DNA of 55,512 nt from Burkholderiales bacterium (GTDB lineage Bacteria > Pseudomonadota > Gammaproteobacteria > Burkholderiales > SG8-41), in assembly GCA_019635015.1 (NCBI GenBank), contig JAHCAG010000021.1, forward strand, positions 1 through 55,512, written 5' to 3'. The notes beneath the pieces were generated by a model. That model saw only the letters and a list, made by a program, of their open reading frames with translations. It ran no database searches and was not told the DNA's origin. Positions 24,970-33,430 of the stretch are shown here, piece by piece. Position 1 is the stretch's first letter. Every line of letters begins with the position of its first letter. Both the position numbers and the translations under genes were made by a program.

Positions 24970-26166
24970 ATGAATGCAAGCACCCAACGCCGCGGCCCGC
25001 TGTCGCGCTTCCGTGTAATCGACCTGACCCGCGTGCGTTCCGGCCCGACCGCAGTCCGCCAGCTCGGCGACTGGGGCGCCGACGTGATCAAGATCGAGAC
25101 GCCGCCGGGGCTCAATCTGTCCGACGGCTGGGGCGGCAAGCGCACCGGCGCGGACTTCCAGAACCTGCACCGCAACAAGCGCGGTTTCACGCTGAACCTG
25201 AAGGATCCGGACGGCCTGAAGATTTTCATGAAACTGGTGGAAAAGTCGGATGTCGTCGCCGAGAACTACCGCCCCGACGTCAAGAACCGTCTCGGCATCG
25301 ACTACGATTCGCTGAAGAAGGTCAACAAGAAGATCATCCTCGCCAGCATTTCCGGCTTCGGCCAGAGCGGCCCCTATGCCAAGCGCCCGGGCTTCGACCA
25401 GGTGACCCAGGGCATGGGCGGCCTGATGGCGATCACCGGCGAACCGGGCCGCGGCCCGATGCGCGCCGGCTGCGCGGTGTCGGATTCGGCGGCTGGCCTC
25501 TACTGCGCGCTGGGAATCATGACCGCGCTGCTCGAGCGCGAGGAATCGGGCGAAGGCCAGTGGGTCGAGGTGTCGCTGCTCAACGCGATGATCGCGCTGC
25601 TCGACTTCCAGGCGGCGCGCTGGACTGTGGAACATGAAGTGCCCGAGCAGGCCGGCAATGATCACCCGACCTCGATTCCGACCGGCGTGTTCCAGACCTC
25701 CGACGGTTACATGAACATCGCCGCCGGCGACAACGAGATGTTCGCGCGGCTGTGCAAGGCGCTGGGCGCCGACGGCCTCAACGAAAAGCCCGAGTACAAG
25801 GATCGTGCCGCGCGTTCGAAGAACCGCGCCGCGCTGAACAAGGAGCTGCAGGCGCTGATGGTGCAGAAGGACAAAACGTACTGGACTGCGCGCTTCGAGG
25901 AGTGCGGCGTCGCCGGCGGACCGATCTACAAGATGGACGAGGTCTTTGCCGATCCGCAAGTGCAGTACAACAGGATGGCGGCACCGCTGCACATCCCCGG
26001 CGTCGGCGATGTCGCTGTGGTCAACCAGCCGTTCCGGTTGTCGCGCACCCCGCACGAGATCCGCAGCGCGACACCGGACTGCGGTCAGCACACCGATGAA
26101 ATCCTGCGCGAGCTGGGTTACCGCGACGGCGAGATCGCCGACCTGCACAAGCGCAACGTCGTCTGA
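24970..26166 (+). CDS. CaiB/BaiF family III CoA-transferase
   Basis: A 398-residue CoA-transferase that moves CoA between a thioester and a carboxylic acid. The N-terminal pattern FRVIDLTRVRSGPTAVRQLGDWGADVIKIE is diagnostic. The catalytic aspartate is most likely that in AGCAVSDSAAGLY. RHNKRGFTLNLK-like text (NLHRNKRGFTLNLKDPDG) and SGFGQSGPYAKRPGFDQ are further family signatures. The frame is open upstream to 24652, but the ATG at 24970 begins the domain and follows AGAG. A thioesterase gene starts 25 bases downstream, forming an operon with the LVIVD protein. The substrate is unknown. Confidence 0.9.
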   Translation: MNASTQRRGPLSRFRVIDLTRVRSGPTAVRQLGDWGADVIKIETPPGLNLSDGWGGKRTGADFQNLHRNKRGFTLNLKDPDGLKIFMKLVEKSDVVAENYRPDVKNRLGIDYDSLKKVNKKIILASISGFGQSGPYAKRPGFDQVTQGMGGLMAITGEPGRGPMRAGCAVSDSAAGLYCALGIMTALLEREESGEGQWVEVSLLNAMIALLDFQAARWTVEHEVPEQAGNDHPTSIPTGVFQTSDGYMNIAAGDNEMFARLCKALGADGLNEKPEYKDRAARSKNRAALNKELQALMVQKDKTYWTARFEECGVAGGPIYKMDEVFADPQVQYNRMAAPLHIPGVGDVAVVNQPFRLSRTPHEIRSATPDCGQHTDEILRELGYRDGEIADLHKRNVV

Positions 26167-26191
26167 AGCGCCCGCTTCGCGGCCGGTCCGC

Positions 26192-26620
26192 ATGATCAGC
26201 GTCGTCACGGATGAAACGTCCCCCGGCGCGCCGGTGTTCACCACGGTGATCCCGGTGCGCTGGGGCGACCTTGATGCCGAGGGTCATGTCAACAACACCG
26301 GCTGCTTCCGCTTCATGGAGGAGACGCGCATGCGCTGGGTTTCAGGTCTCGGCCTGCCGACGCAGCCGCCGCATCCGGTGATCGTGCTGCTCAACGCAGC
26401 CTGTCATTACCACCGGCCGATCGGTTATCCGGCCAGCGTCGAAGTCTCGCTGCACGCAGGCCGCATCGGCCGCAGCAGCGTGCAGACCCATTACCGGCTG
26501 TACGACAGCGGGGCCGGCGTACTTGCGGCCGAGGGTTTTGCCACGCTGGTCTGGTACGACGTTGCGGGCAGCCGGTCGGTGCCGTTGCCGGACGCACTGC
26601 GCAAGGCGCTCGGCGCTTGA
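26192..26620 (+). CDS. Acyl-CoA thioesterase, 4HBT/FcbC-like hot-dog fold
   Basis: A 142-residue single hot-dog protein. VRWGDLDAEGHVNNTGCFRFMEE (residues about 22-44) matches the catalytic helix of 4-hydroxybenzoyl-CoA thioesterases, with Asp in the position of the nucleophile or base. The frame extends back to 25946 within the CaiB gene, but the ATG at 26192 begins the domain. It ends in a TTGA overlap with the next gene. It could release the acid product made by the CaiB transferase or recycle CoA. Confidence 0.87.
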   Translation: MISVVTDETSPGAPVFTTVIPVRWGDLDAEGHVNNTGCFRFMEETRMRWVSGLGLPTQPPHPVIVLLNAACHYHRPIGYPASVEVSLHAGRIGRSSVQTHYRLYDSGAGVLAAEGFATLVWYDVAGSRSVPLPDALRKALGA

Positions 26621-27951
26621 AGCACGGCCTCGCTGCGGCGCTGTTTGCAGCGCTGCTGTGCCTGCCTCCAGATACCCGTGCCACGGAAGCCCGCGACATG
26701 GCGCTCGCCGGCTTTCACAACCTGCAGGGGCGCGGCGCCTACCAGCCGGTGATCCACGAACAGGGCGGCCGCTGGATCGCCTATGTCGGATTGCACGCGG
26801 GCAGTGCCGCAAATCCGCTGACCGCTGCGCGCGAGGACAACGGCACACTGCTGATCGACGTCACCGATCCGGCCAGGCCGGCCGCTCTGCATCACATTCC
26901 CGGCGGTTCCGGCGGCGCCCAGATGGTGCGTGTCTGCAATGGCCGAGAATTGCCGCTTGCGGCGCGTGACCGTGTCTACCTGCTGCGTTCCTCCGGACAT
27001 TCCGCGCATGAGATCTGGGATGTCACTCTGCCCGGACGACCGCAGCGCCTTGCCGTGGTCGCCGACGGACTGCACGGAACCCACAAAAGCTGGTGGGAAT
27101 GCGACACCGGCATTGCGTACCTGGTTTCCGGCGTGCCCGGCTGGCGCACGTCGCGGATGACGCAGATTTTTGACCTCTCCGACCCGCGCAGGCCTGTGCA
27201 CATCCGCGACTACGGCCTGCCGGGACAGGAGCCGGGCGCCACCGGTGCCGTGCCGACCGGACTGCATGGCCCTATTTCCACCGGGCCTGCCGGCAACCGC
27301 GTCTATTTCGGTCATGGCACTTCGAGCGGCGGCACCCTGCAGATCGCCGATCGCGAAAAACTGCTGCAGGGCGCGAAGGCGCCGACCCGTGCCAACCTGC
27401 TCTCGCCGCAGACCGGCCGTTTCGACCTGGACCGGAACTATGGCGCGCATACCGCATTTCCGTTGATCGGCATGGCGGTGACGGGTGCCGACGGCCGCAT
27501 GCTGAAGCGCGATTTCGTCGCCATCACCAACGAGGCGCTGGCCGAGGGCTGTGGCGGTGTGCAGCAGAAAGTGTGGATGATCGACGTCACCGACGAGTCG
27601 AAGCCGCAGGTGGCTTCGACCTGGGCCTTCGACCCGAAGCCCGGCAATTTCTGCGCGCGTCCGGGGCGCATCGGTGCGCATGCCTCGAACGAAAGTTTCA
27701 GCGACATCTATTACCGCCGCATCCTGTTCATCGCCCACTTCAACGCCGGCGTGCGCGCGCTCGACATCCGCGACCCGTACCGGCCGCGTGAAATCGCGTA
27801 CTACGTGCCGGACGGCGGCGGGCGCGCGGTGACCACCAACAATGTCGAGGTCGATGACCGCGGCTACATCTACATCGTTGACCGCCAGGGGCTGGGAATG
27901 CACATCCTGCGGCTCACCGGGGAGGCAAGGCGGGCGGCGAATTTCCGCTGA
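26617..27951 (+). CDS. Secreted LVIVD-repeat (beta-propeller) protein, TTG start
   Basis: A 444-residue exported protein with a signal peptide (LAAALFAALLCLPPDTRATE). Repeated phrases of the LVIVD type recur along the chain: LLIDVTDPARPAALHH, IWDVTLPGRPQRLAVV, IFDLSDPRRPVHIRDYG, MIDVTDESKPQVASTW, ALDIRDPYRPREIAYY and YIVDRQGLGMHIL. This suggests a beta-propeller in the periplasm or at the surface. The start is TTG at 26617, which overlaps the thioesterase stop (TTGA), so translation is coupled. Such proteins have no established enzyme activity. The genetic link to a CoA-transferase and thioesterase is unexplained. Confidence 0.8.
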   Translation: MKHGLAAALFAALLCLPPDTRATEARDMALAGFHNLQGRGAYQPVIHEQGGRWIAYVGLHAGSAANPLTAAREDNGTLLIDVTDPARPAALHHIPGGSGGAQMVRVCNGRELPLAARDRVYLLRSSGHSAHEIWDVTLPGRPQRLAVVADGLHGTHKSWWECDTGIAYLVSGVPGWRTSRMTQIFDLSDPRRPVHIRDYGLPGQEPGATGAVPTGLHGPISTGPAGNRVYFGHGTSSGGTLQIADREKLLQGAKAPTRANLLSPQTGRFDLDRNYGAHTAFPLIGMAVTGADGRMLKRDFVAITNEALAEGCGGVQQKVWMIDVTDESKPQVASTWAFDPKPGNFCARPGRIGAHASNESFSDIYYRRILFIAHFNAGVRALDIRDPYRPREIAYYVPDGGGRAVTTNNVEVDDRGYIYIVDRQGLGMHILRLTGEARRAANFR

Positions 27952-27989
27952 GCTGCGGGCGCGCTGATCCTTCTGCAGAAATCATCAGG

Positions 27990-30923
27990 TCAGGTGTTGC
28001 GTTGTGCCCATTCGATGAACTGGTCCGGTGGCAGAGGTCTGCTGATCAGATAGCCTTGCAGCTCATCGCAGGACAACGCGCGCAGGGCGTCGGCCTGCGC
28101 CTCCGTTTCGACGCCTTCGGCAACAACTTTCAATCCGAGAGAACGAGCCAGGGAGAGGATTGAATGCACGATGGCACGATGCTGCGCATCCTTGTCCATA
28201 TTGTTCACGAATGCGCGGTCAATCTTCAGTGCGTGCGCCGGCAGGGATGCGAGGTATGCGAGCGAAGAATAACCGGTGCCGAAATCGTCGATGAACACCT
28301 GCATGCCTGCGCGGGTGAATCCAGTAAGAATGTTCATGGCTTCAGCAGGGTCTCGCATCAGTGTGCTTTCCGTGATCTCGATCTGCAGCAGCCGCGGTTC
28401 GATGCCCCAGGTGCCGAAGAGGCCGTCGATGTGTTTGGACAGCGTCGTATCGTGCAGGTTGTGTGCGGAAAGATTGACGGCCACAGGGATGGAGAGGCCG
28501 CGTTCTTGGCGCCAGGTGTGGATTTGCCTGCCGACAATTTTAAGGATCTCGTGCGTCATTGGAATGATGAGGCCGGCGTGCTCTGCGATGGGAATGAACT
28601 CCCCGGGCGGAATCATTCCGCGTGTTGGGTGTTTCCAGCGTACGAGGGCTTCGGTGCCGACGATCTGCCCCGAAGCTGCAGCCACCTTCGGCTGGTAGTG
28701 GACAACCAGTTCGTTGTTGTCGATGGCGCGCCGCAGTTCGCCCAACATGGTTAGCCGCTGCAGGGCGGCCTCCTCGGGATTGGCGTCCACGAGCGCATGC
28801 GGGCGCCCCGTATTCTGTGCCTGCTGGGCTGCGAGAGATGCCCGGCCAACAAGCGCCTCCGGGTCCGTCGCATGCCCGGGATAGACCGCGATACCAACCC
28901 AGGATTCGACTTCCATCGAACAGGCACCGATCTCGAAGGGCTGGCGTGCCGCCGCGATGACCCGGTCGGCGAGTGCTGTCGCGCCAGTGACGTCGAGGTT
29001 TGCGTGTGCCACGGTCAGCGTGAAGCGGCCTTCGCGGGCAACCAGCGCCCTATCGCCGACGGTACCGCGAATCGCCTCGGCAATGCGGCCTACACACTGG
29101 TTGACACTGTGCCGGCCGAGGATGTCGCCGATTTCCCGCATCCGCGGCAGGTTGATAGCCAGCAGCGCCACCGGTTGGTGCGCCGTGTCGGCCTGGCGCA
29201 GTGCATCTTCGAGCCACTGGCGCAGTTGCGCCTGGTTGGGCAGCCCGGTTCCGGGATCGTGGAGGGCCAGGTGACGCAACGCCGCCTCCGTTCGGTCGTG
29301 GGCGTTTCGGGCGCGTATTGTGGCGATTCCGAACGACAGGTCTGCGGCGAGTTCATCCAGCAGTGCGAAATCCTTGTCGACGAAGGCGCGCTCTTCCTTC
29401 GCGTAGATTGCCATCACGCCAATGATCTCGGGGCCATCGGTCAGCGGCAGTGCGATGGCAGAAGCAATGTCGTGCTGTCGCATAATGTCCCACCAAGGTT
29501 CGGTGCCGGGCTCGACGAGTATGCGATCTGCCGTGACTATGTCACCGTTGCGAATGGCGCGACCGCACACTCCGCGGCCTTGGGTGTTGTCCCCCCAGCT
29601 GATGTTCAGTGAATCGAAGAATTTTTGATCAAGTCCGGCACAGGCCATCACCCTCACCGACCGGGACTCGTCATCGCTCTTGTAGCCGACCCACGCCGCC
29701 CGGAATCCGCCGGATTCGACCGCAACACGACACATGTCGTCGAGGAGGGTCTGTTCATCGACTGCGCGTAGCAGGGTCCTGTTGCTGGCACTCAGGGTCC
29801 GCAAGATGCGGTTGGTGCGGGCGAGTTCATCCGAGATTTCGGTGATCCGGCGTTCACGCGATTCAACTCCGTCAGCCATCTGGTCGAAGGTGGTAGCTAG
29901 CCCGGCGAGTTCCGCCGGTGCGTGACGCAGCCCGCTACGGGCGGTGAGGTCGCCCCGGGCAAAACGGCGGGCCGCGCTGGCAACTGCGGTGATGGCGCGA
30001 AGTATGAGGACGTTGCTGCCCGTCCACGCAAGAATGAACACCAGGAAGGTGGCTACGCCGATCCACAGCAGGTAGCGGTAGAAGCGGTTTTCGATTTCGG
30101 AGTTGAGCGGAGCGTTCGAAAGTTCGGCCCAGACGAATGCCGGAGCGCGCGCCGCCGTGGTAATCGGGAGCACCGCATGGGCGGTATCCCCGGTTTCGGT
30201 CCAGACTAGCGCTTTCGGTGATCCATCATGCGATGTGTCGAACGCCCGGATCGCCCGGGCCAGCGCGGTTTCCGCAAGTTTTCTGCCCGTCGCACTGTCG
30301 TCCGGGTACGCTGCGAGCACGGTGCCGTCGCGATCTATTACCCTGACCGACGAACCTTCCGGCAGGTCGGCATTGCGCAACAATTCGTTGAGCCATTGCA
30401 GGTCGATTGCGATGAATACGACACCATCTCCGGCGACCGGGTGGGCGACCGTGATCGCAGGTCTGCCGGTGACTCGCCCTTTCACGTAGTCGCCCACGGC
30501 AAATTGTCCTGTTTCCATGGCGTACCGGAAATACAGGCGGTCGGCGACGTTGACCCGTGACGGAAGTTTGACCGCGCTGCAATGGATGTCTCCGTCGCGC
30601 GCGGCAACGCCGATGTTGCCGTAGCGGGGCATTGTGCGATGAATCCCCGTCAGGAACTCGGCGCAATCCCGCGTTTTTGACGGGCTGATGATTGAGGGAT
30701 GGCCGGACAGTATCCGGGACAGTTCCCGCGCTTCGCGGAATACCCGTTCCTGTTCCCGCGCGACGGTGCCGGTCAGTTGTTCGGCGTTCCTGAGTGTTTC
30801 GTGCCCGATGCGTTCACGTAGTTCGAACGCGGAGTAGCCGAGCAGCGCATAGGCGGGGATGATGGCGAGCGCGACCAGGCACAAGAGGGCAAACCTCAGG
30901 CTGGTCGGGCGCGGCAGGGGCAT
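27990..30923 (-). CDS. Membrane sensor with GAF, degenerate GGDEF and active EAL: c-di-GMP phosphodiesterase
   Basis: A 977-residue protein with, in order, a membrane anchor (about 10-30), a periplasmic Cache-like sensor (about 40-275) and a second membrane segment (about 285-310). Then come a HAMP-like linker, a GAF domain (about 390-530), a GGDEF-like domain (about 545-700) and an EAL domain (about 715-965). The GGDEF signature is lost: the site reads VAREGRFTLTV, so cyclase activity is unlikely. The EAL domain has GTEALVRW, EITES, DDFGTGYSSLAYL, ALKIDRAFV and VAEGVET, all needed for c-di-GMP hydrolysis. The ATG at 30923 is preferred to the GTG at 30932 because AGAGG stands 9 bases before it. 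It stands alone. Confidence 0.92.
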   Translation of the reverse strand: MPLPRPTSLRFALLCLVALAIIPAYALLGYSAFELRERIGHETLRNAEQLTGTVAREQERVFREARELSRILSGHPSIISPSKTRDCAEFLTGIHRTMPRYGNIGVAARDGDIHCSAVKLPSRVNVADRLYFRYAMETGQFAVGDYVKGRVTGRPAITVAHPVAGDGVVFIAIDLQWLNELLRNADLPEGSSVRVIDRDGTVLAAYPDDSATGRKLAETALARAIRAFDTSHDGSPKALVWTETGDTAHAVLPITTAARAPAFVWAELSNAPLNSEIENRFYRYLLWIGVATFLVFILAWTGSNVLILRAITAVASAARRFARGDLTARSGLRHAPAELAGLATTFDQMADGVESRERRITEISDELARTNRILRTLSASNRTLLRAVDEQTLLDDMCRVAVESGGFRAAWVGYKSDDESRSVRVMACAGLDQKFFDSLNISWGDNTQGRGVCGRAIRNGDIVTADRILVEPGTEPWWDIMRQHDIASAIALPLTDGPEIIGVMAIYAKEERAFVDKDFALLDELAADLSFGIATIRARNAHDRTEAALRHLALHDPGTGLPNQAQLRQWLEDALRQADTAHQPVALLAINLPRMREIGDILGRHSVNQCVGRIAEAIRGTVGDRALVAREGRFTLTVAHANLDVTGATALADRVIAAARQPFEIGACSMEVESWVGIAVYPGHATDPEALVGRASLAAQQAQNTGRPHALVDANPEEAALQRLTMLGELRRAIDNNELVVHYQPKVAAASGQIVGTEALVRWKHPTRGMIPPGEFIPIAEHAGLIIPMTHEILKIVGRQIHTWRQERGLSIPVAVNLSAHNLHDTTLSKHIDGLFGTWGIEPRLLQIEITESTLMRDPAEAMNILTGFTRAGMQVFIDDFGTGYSSLAYLASLPAHALKIDRAFVNNMDKDAQHRAIVHSILSLARSLGLKVVAEGVETEAQADALRALSCDELQGYLISRPLPPDQFIEWAQRNT

Positions 30924-30960
30924 CACGGTCACCCTCTGACAGGAAAGTTCCGAAATTAGA

Positions 30961-30973
30961 GATCACAGTGATC
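30961..30973. promoter_or_regulatory. Perfect dyad GATCAC-A-GTGATC upstream of the phosphodiesterase gene
   Basis: A 6-bp perfect inverted repeat with one central base, 38 bases before the start of the c-di-GMP phosphodiesterase gene. It resembles a compact operator. The rest of the gap to 31097 is AT-rich, with no other structure I can name. Confidence 0.35.
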
Positions 30974-31097
30974 CTCATTCGCAGCAGTGTCAAGATTTTT
31001 TTGCCTTGATTTTCATGGGGCAATAAGACCAATATGTAGAATCAATTTGATAGCGAATAAATCCCGATTAACCTGGCGCACTGGCTAAATTAACCCC

Positions 31098-31412
31098 ATG
31101 TTTCAGCGCATCCGGAAAATTCAGGAGTTTGAGCGGAAACATCTGCCCTTCCTTGACTCCGTCTTGGACGCGAGGCTGGTTGCCGAAATCGGGCGACGGG
31201 AAGACATCAGGCAGCCGCTGACGGTGAAAGAGTTGCTGTTGCTTGATCTCGGAGCATCGGCAACGGTGCGGCGCCGGCTGAAGCGTCTTGTTCGCTTGAG
31301 TGTGGTTCACAAGAACACCATCCATCGTGACCGGCGGATACAGCAACTCACGGTTGACCGTGGCGTGCGCAAGACCTATGCCCGGTATTTCAAGTTGCTC
31401 GCGTCCTTCTGA
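31098..31412 (+). CDS. Small winged-helix-type DNA-binding protein
   Basis: A 104-residue basic protein. LTVKELLLLDLGASATVRRRLKRLVRLSVVHKNTIHRDRRIQQLTV reads like the helix-turn-helix and wing of a MarR-like winged helix, including a sensitive Arg-rich recognition helix and an RDRRIQ wing. No ligand-binding domain is attached. The ATG at 31098 has no obvious Shine-Dalgarno site. It is divergent from the phosphodiesterase gene, 174 bases away, and could regulate it or bind the GATCAC dyad. This is inference from position only. Confidence 0.7.
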   Translation: MFQRIRKIQEFERKHLPFLDSVLDARLVAEIGRREDIRQPLTVKELLLLDLGASATVRRRLKRLVRLSVVHKNTIHRDRRIQQLTVDRGVRKTYARYFKLLASF

Positions 31413-31460
31413 CGTCCGATAACTCCAGTCCCCGCCTTGTGGCGCAGGTTGCAGGGATGC

Positions 31461-31805
31461 TCAGTTGCGCAGGTTCTGCAGCCGGCGCTGCTCGAGTTCC
31501 TGGCGGATTTTCTTGGCGAGATGAGGGTCGGTGACATCGGCGGCGATGTCGGCGGGCTCGACCCAGGTGTGCTGCTTCATGGTTTCGGCATCGGCGACGC
31601 GCTCACGCTCGGCCTGCGCGCGCAGAGCGGCTGCGTATTTCAGGCGGTGATCGATGAATTTCCAGATCGCCCAGGCGGCCAGCAGCAGGCCGACAGCGGC
31701 GCTGGCGTACATCACGTTTTCCCAGAACGGGCGGCAGGCGGGAGCTGACATCGGCAGGCCGGTGCACATGGCAATGATATCGATCCAGCGTTCGAGCATC
31801 TGCAT
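31461..31805 (-). CDS. Single-span membrane protein of unknown function
   Basis: A 114-residue protein with one membrane segment (YASAAVGLLLAAWAIWKF, about residues 33-50) and a charged cytoplasmic tail rich in Arg, Glu and Lys. TDPHLAKKIRQELEQRRLQN near the C-terminus is probably helical. ATGs at 31805 and 31799 are both possible; neither has a strong ribosome binding site. It lies 67 bases downstream of the Sel1-repeat gene on the same strand. I do not recognise a family. Confidence 0.6.
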   Translation of the reverse strand: MQMLERWIDIIAMCTGLPMSAPACRPFWENVMYASAAVGLLLAAWAIWKFIDHRLKYAAALRAQAERERVADAETMKQHTWVEPADIAADVTDPHLAKKIRQELEQRRLQNLRN

Positions 31806-31872
31806 GCCTGGCCCCGCGTTTGGGCGTGAAATGTCTGCCCAGTATATAGGCAGTGCCGGCGGGCAAACGTGA

Positions 31873-32484
31873 TTATTTTGCCTTTGCCGGACGCCACTCT
31901 CCGGCGAGCCTGCGCGCTTCGCGCCGGTCATCCGCGGACAGCCGGGCTTCCAGTTTTGCGCGATGGCCGCGGCGGTCTTCCAGCACCGAGCGGCACAGGG
32001 GGTTTTCCGGACACTGCGCGGCGGCGCGTTCGGCGACGTACTGCCATTTCAGGCCGTCGCGATGATCGAGTCCGGAGATGCGTTCCTCGGCATAGAGGCC
32101 GACAAGGTTGATGATCGAATTGATGAAGGCACGGTCCGCCGCCTGCAGGTAGTACTGCGCCGCCTCGCTGTCATTGCGCTGCACCCCGTTGCGACCGTGC
32201 TGGTAGGAGATGCCGGCGTTGTGGCAGGCCGAGAGTTCGCCCAGGTCGCAGCCCTTTTTGTACCAGTCGATGGCCTTGCCATAACGCGCCGCGGGAATGC
32301 GGTCGCGGGCGAGCAGGTTGCCCAGCCGCAGTGCGGCATCGCCGTCACCTTTGTCGGCGCGCTGGCGCAGCGCTTTGGCTGTGTTTTCGTCGGCAGCCGG
32401 ATCCGGTGCGGCCGCGCCGGCGGCGAGGCCGGGCAAGAGCAGCAGTCCGGCGATCAGCCGGCGGATGTGGGTCAGGATGTTCAG
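31873..32484 (-). CDS. Secreted Sel1-repeat protein, CTG start likely
   Basis: A Sel1/TPR-type protein of about 203 residues. After a signal peptide (RRLIAGLLLLPGLAAGAAA) come two to three Sel1-like units: AALRLGNLLARDRIPAARYGKAIDWYKKG, then ACHNAGISYQHGRNGVQRNDSEAAQYYLQAAD. The start is uncertain. A GTG at 32532 would put 16 unlikely residues before the signal peptide and overlap the peroxidase gene by 52 bp. A CTG at 32484 overlaps the peroxidase stop as CTGA, like the ATGA and TTGA junctions elsewhere here, and gives a normal signal peptide. It is probably a periplasmic scaffold or adaptor. Confidence 0.72.
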   Translation of the reverse strand: MNILTHIRRLIAGLLLLPGLAAGAAAPDPAADENTAKALRQRADKGDGDAALRLGNLLARDRIPAARYGKAIDWYKKGCDLGELSACHNAGISYQHGRNGVQRNDSEAAQYYLQAADRAFINSIINLVGLYAEERISGLDHRDGLKWQYVAERAAAQCPENPLCRSVLEDRRGHRAKLEARLSADDRREARRLAGEWRPAKAK

Positions 32485-33362
32485 AGACCCAGGGCCGACA
32501 GGTCCAGCCGGCCGCCCTTCACCGGCGGGCACCAGAAATAGGCGCCGGTCAGCGGCCGCGTGAAGCGGAACAGCGCATCGGTGATGCCGTCGTCCTCGCC
32601 GGTCATTCGTTTCAGCTGGGCTTCGAAGGCGTCGAAGGAGGCGCCGAAGGCAGTGAACACCAGGCCGCAGCGCCCGCCCTCGGCCCAGGGCATCGAACGA
32701 CGCACGACGAAGGCTTCGGGCTCGAAATTCTCCTGGGCGGTGCGTTTGACATGCGCCGACTCCGGCGCGTTGTCGAGTTCCTCGTTGTCAGACCTGCGGC
32801 GGCCGAAACAGTGGTCCTGCTGTCGCCGCGTCATGGTCTCGAAGCGCCGCATGTCATGTTCCCACTGCTGGATCGCAAGAAAACTCGATCCGGCGATGCC
32901 CTTGCGGCTGCTGACCGCCGCCGCCACAGCCTTGCGGCCCTTCGGATTTTCGGTGCCGTCCTCGTAACCGGTCAGGTCACGGCGGGCGCGACCGTCGTAG
33001 GTGAAGGCGTCGATGACCTGGGTGCAGCGGAAGGCGCCGGCGAGCAGGCCGTCGAATTCGCGGTGGCGGTGGACGAGTTCGCCGCGGTCCGCGCCGCGCA
33101 GCCACAGCAACAGCGCTGCAGGAGTCGAAGGGACATCAATGCCGCGGCCGCTGAACTCCGGAAAGGCGCGCAGTTCTCCGATGCCGCGTCCAAGCGCGGT
33201 GACCAGCGACTGGCCAAGACCGGCCAGCGTACGTTCACCGTCGGCGGCGGTTTTCAGCGCGCGCAGCGCCGCGCGCGGATCGGTTTCAGGGATCAGGGTG
33301 TAGACCAGGTAGCGGGCGAGCGGTGGAATGGCTTGCAGGATTGCGGGCTGGCAGTTGGACAT
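32481..33362 (-). CDS. DyP-type (dye-decolourising) heme peroxidase, YfeX-like
   Basis: A 293-residue heme peroxidase without a signal peptide. The DyP fingerprint GYEDGTENP (residues 132-140) supplies the distal aspartate D135, and H204 in PESAHVKRTA is the likely proximal heme ligand. RRSMPWAEG and GLVFTAFGASFDAF are further conserved segments. It uses peroxide to oxidise phenolic or porphyrin-like substrates. No encapsulin-targeting tail or Tat signal is seen, so a cytoplasmic B/P-type enzyme is likely. It is coupled by CTGA to the Sel1 gene. Confidence 0.9.
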   Translation of the reverse strand: MSNCQPAILQAIPPLARYLVYTLIPETDPRAALRALKTAADGERTLAGLGQSLVTALGRGIGELRAFPEFSGRGIDVPSTPAALLLWLRGADRGELVHRHREFDGLLAGAFRCTQVIDAFTYDGRARRDLTGYEDGTENPKGRKAVAAAVSSRKGIAGSSFLAIQQWEHDMRRFETMTRRQQDHCFGRRRSDNEELDNAPESAHVKRTAQENFEPEAFVVRRSMPWAEGGRCGLVFTAFGASFDAFEAQLKRMTGEDDGITDALFRFTRPLTGAYFWCPPVKGGRLDLSALGL

Positions 33363-33430
33363 GGCTGGGCGGAATTAATTGTTATGAGCCGGAAAGTTAT
33401 CACATCAGATAGCCGCGACCACGGCTGCAA

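Noticed and set aside
24778..26244. 488-codon open frame on minus, opposite the CaiB gene
   Set aside because: The composition (many Val, Arg, Gln, His) is typical of antisense frames in GC-rich genes; the CaiB frame carries diagnostic motifs.
26491..27903. 470-codon open frame on minus, opposite the LVIVD gene
   Set aside because: Antisense shadow; the plus frame has a signal peptide and six LVIVD-like repeats.
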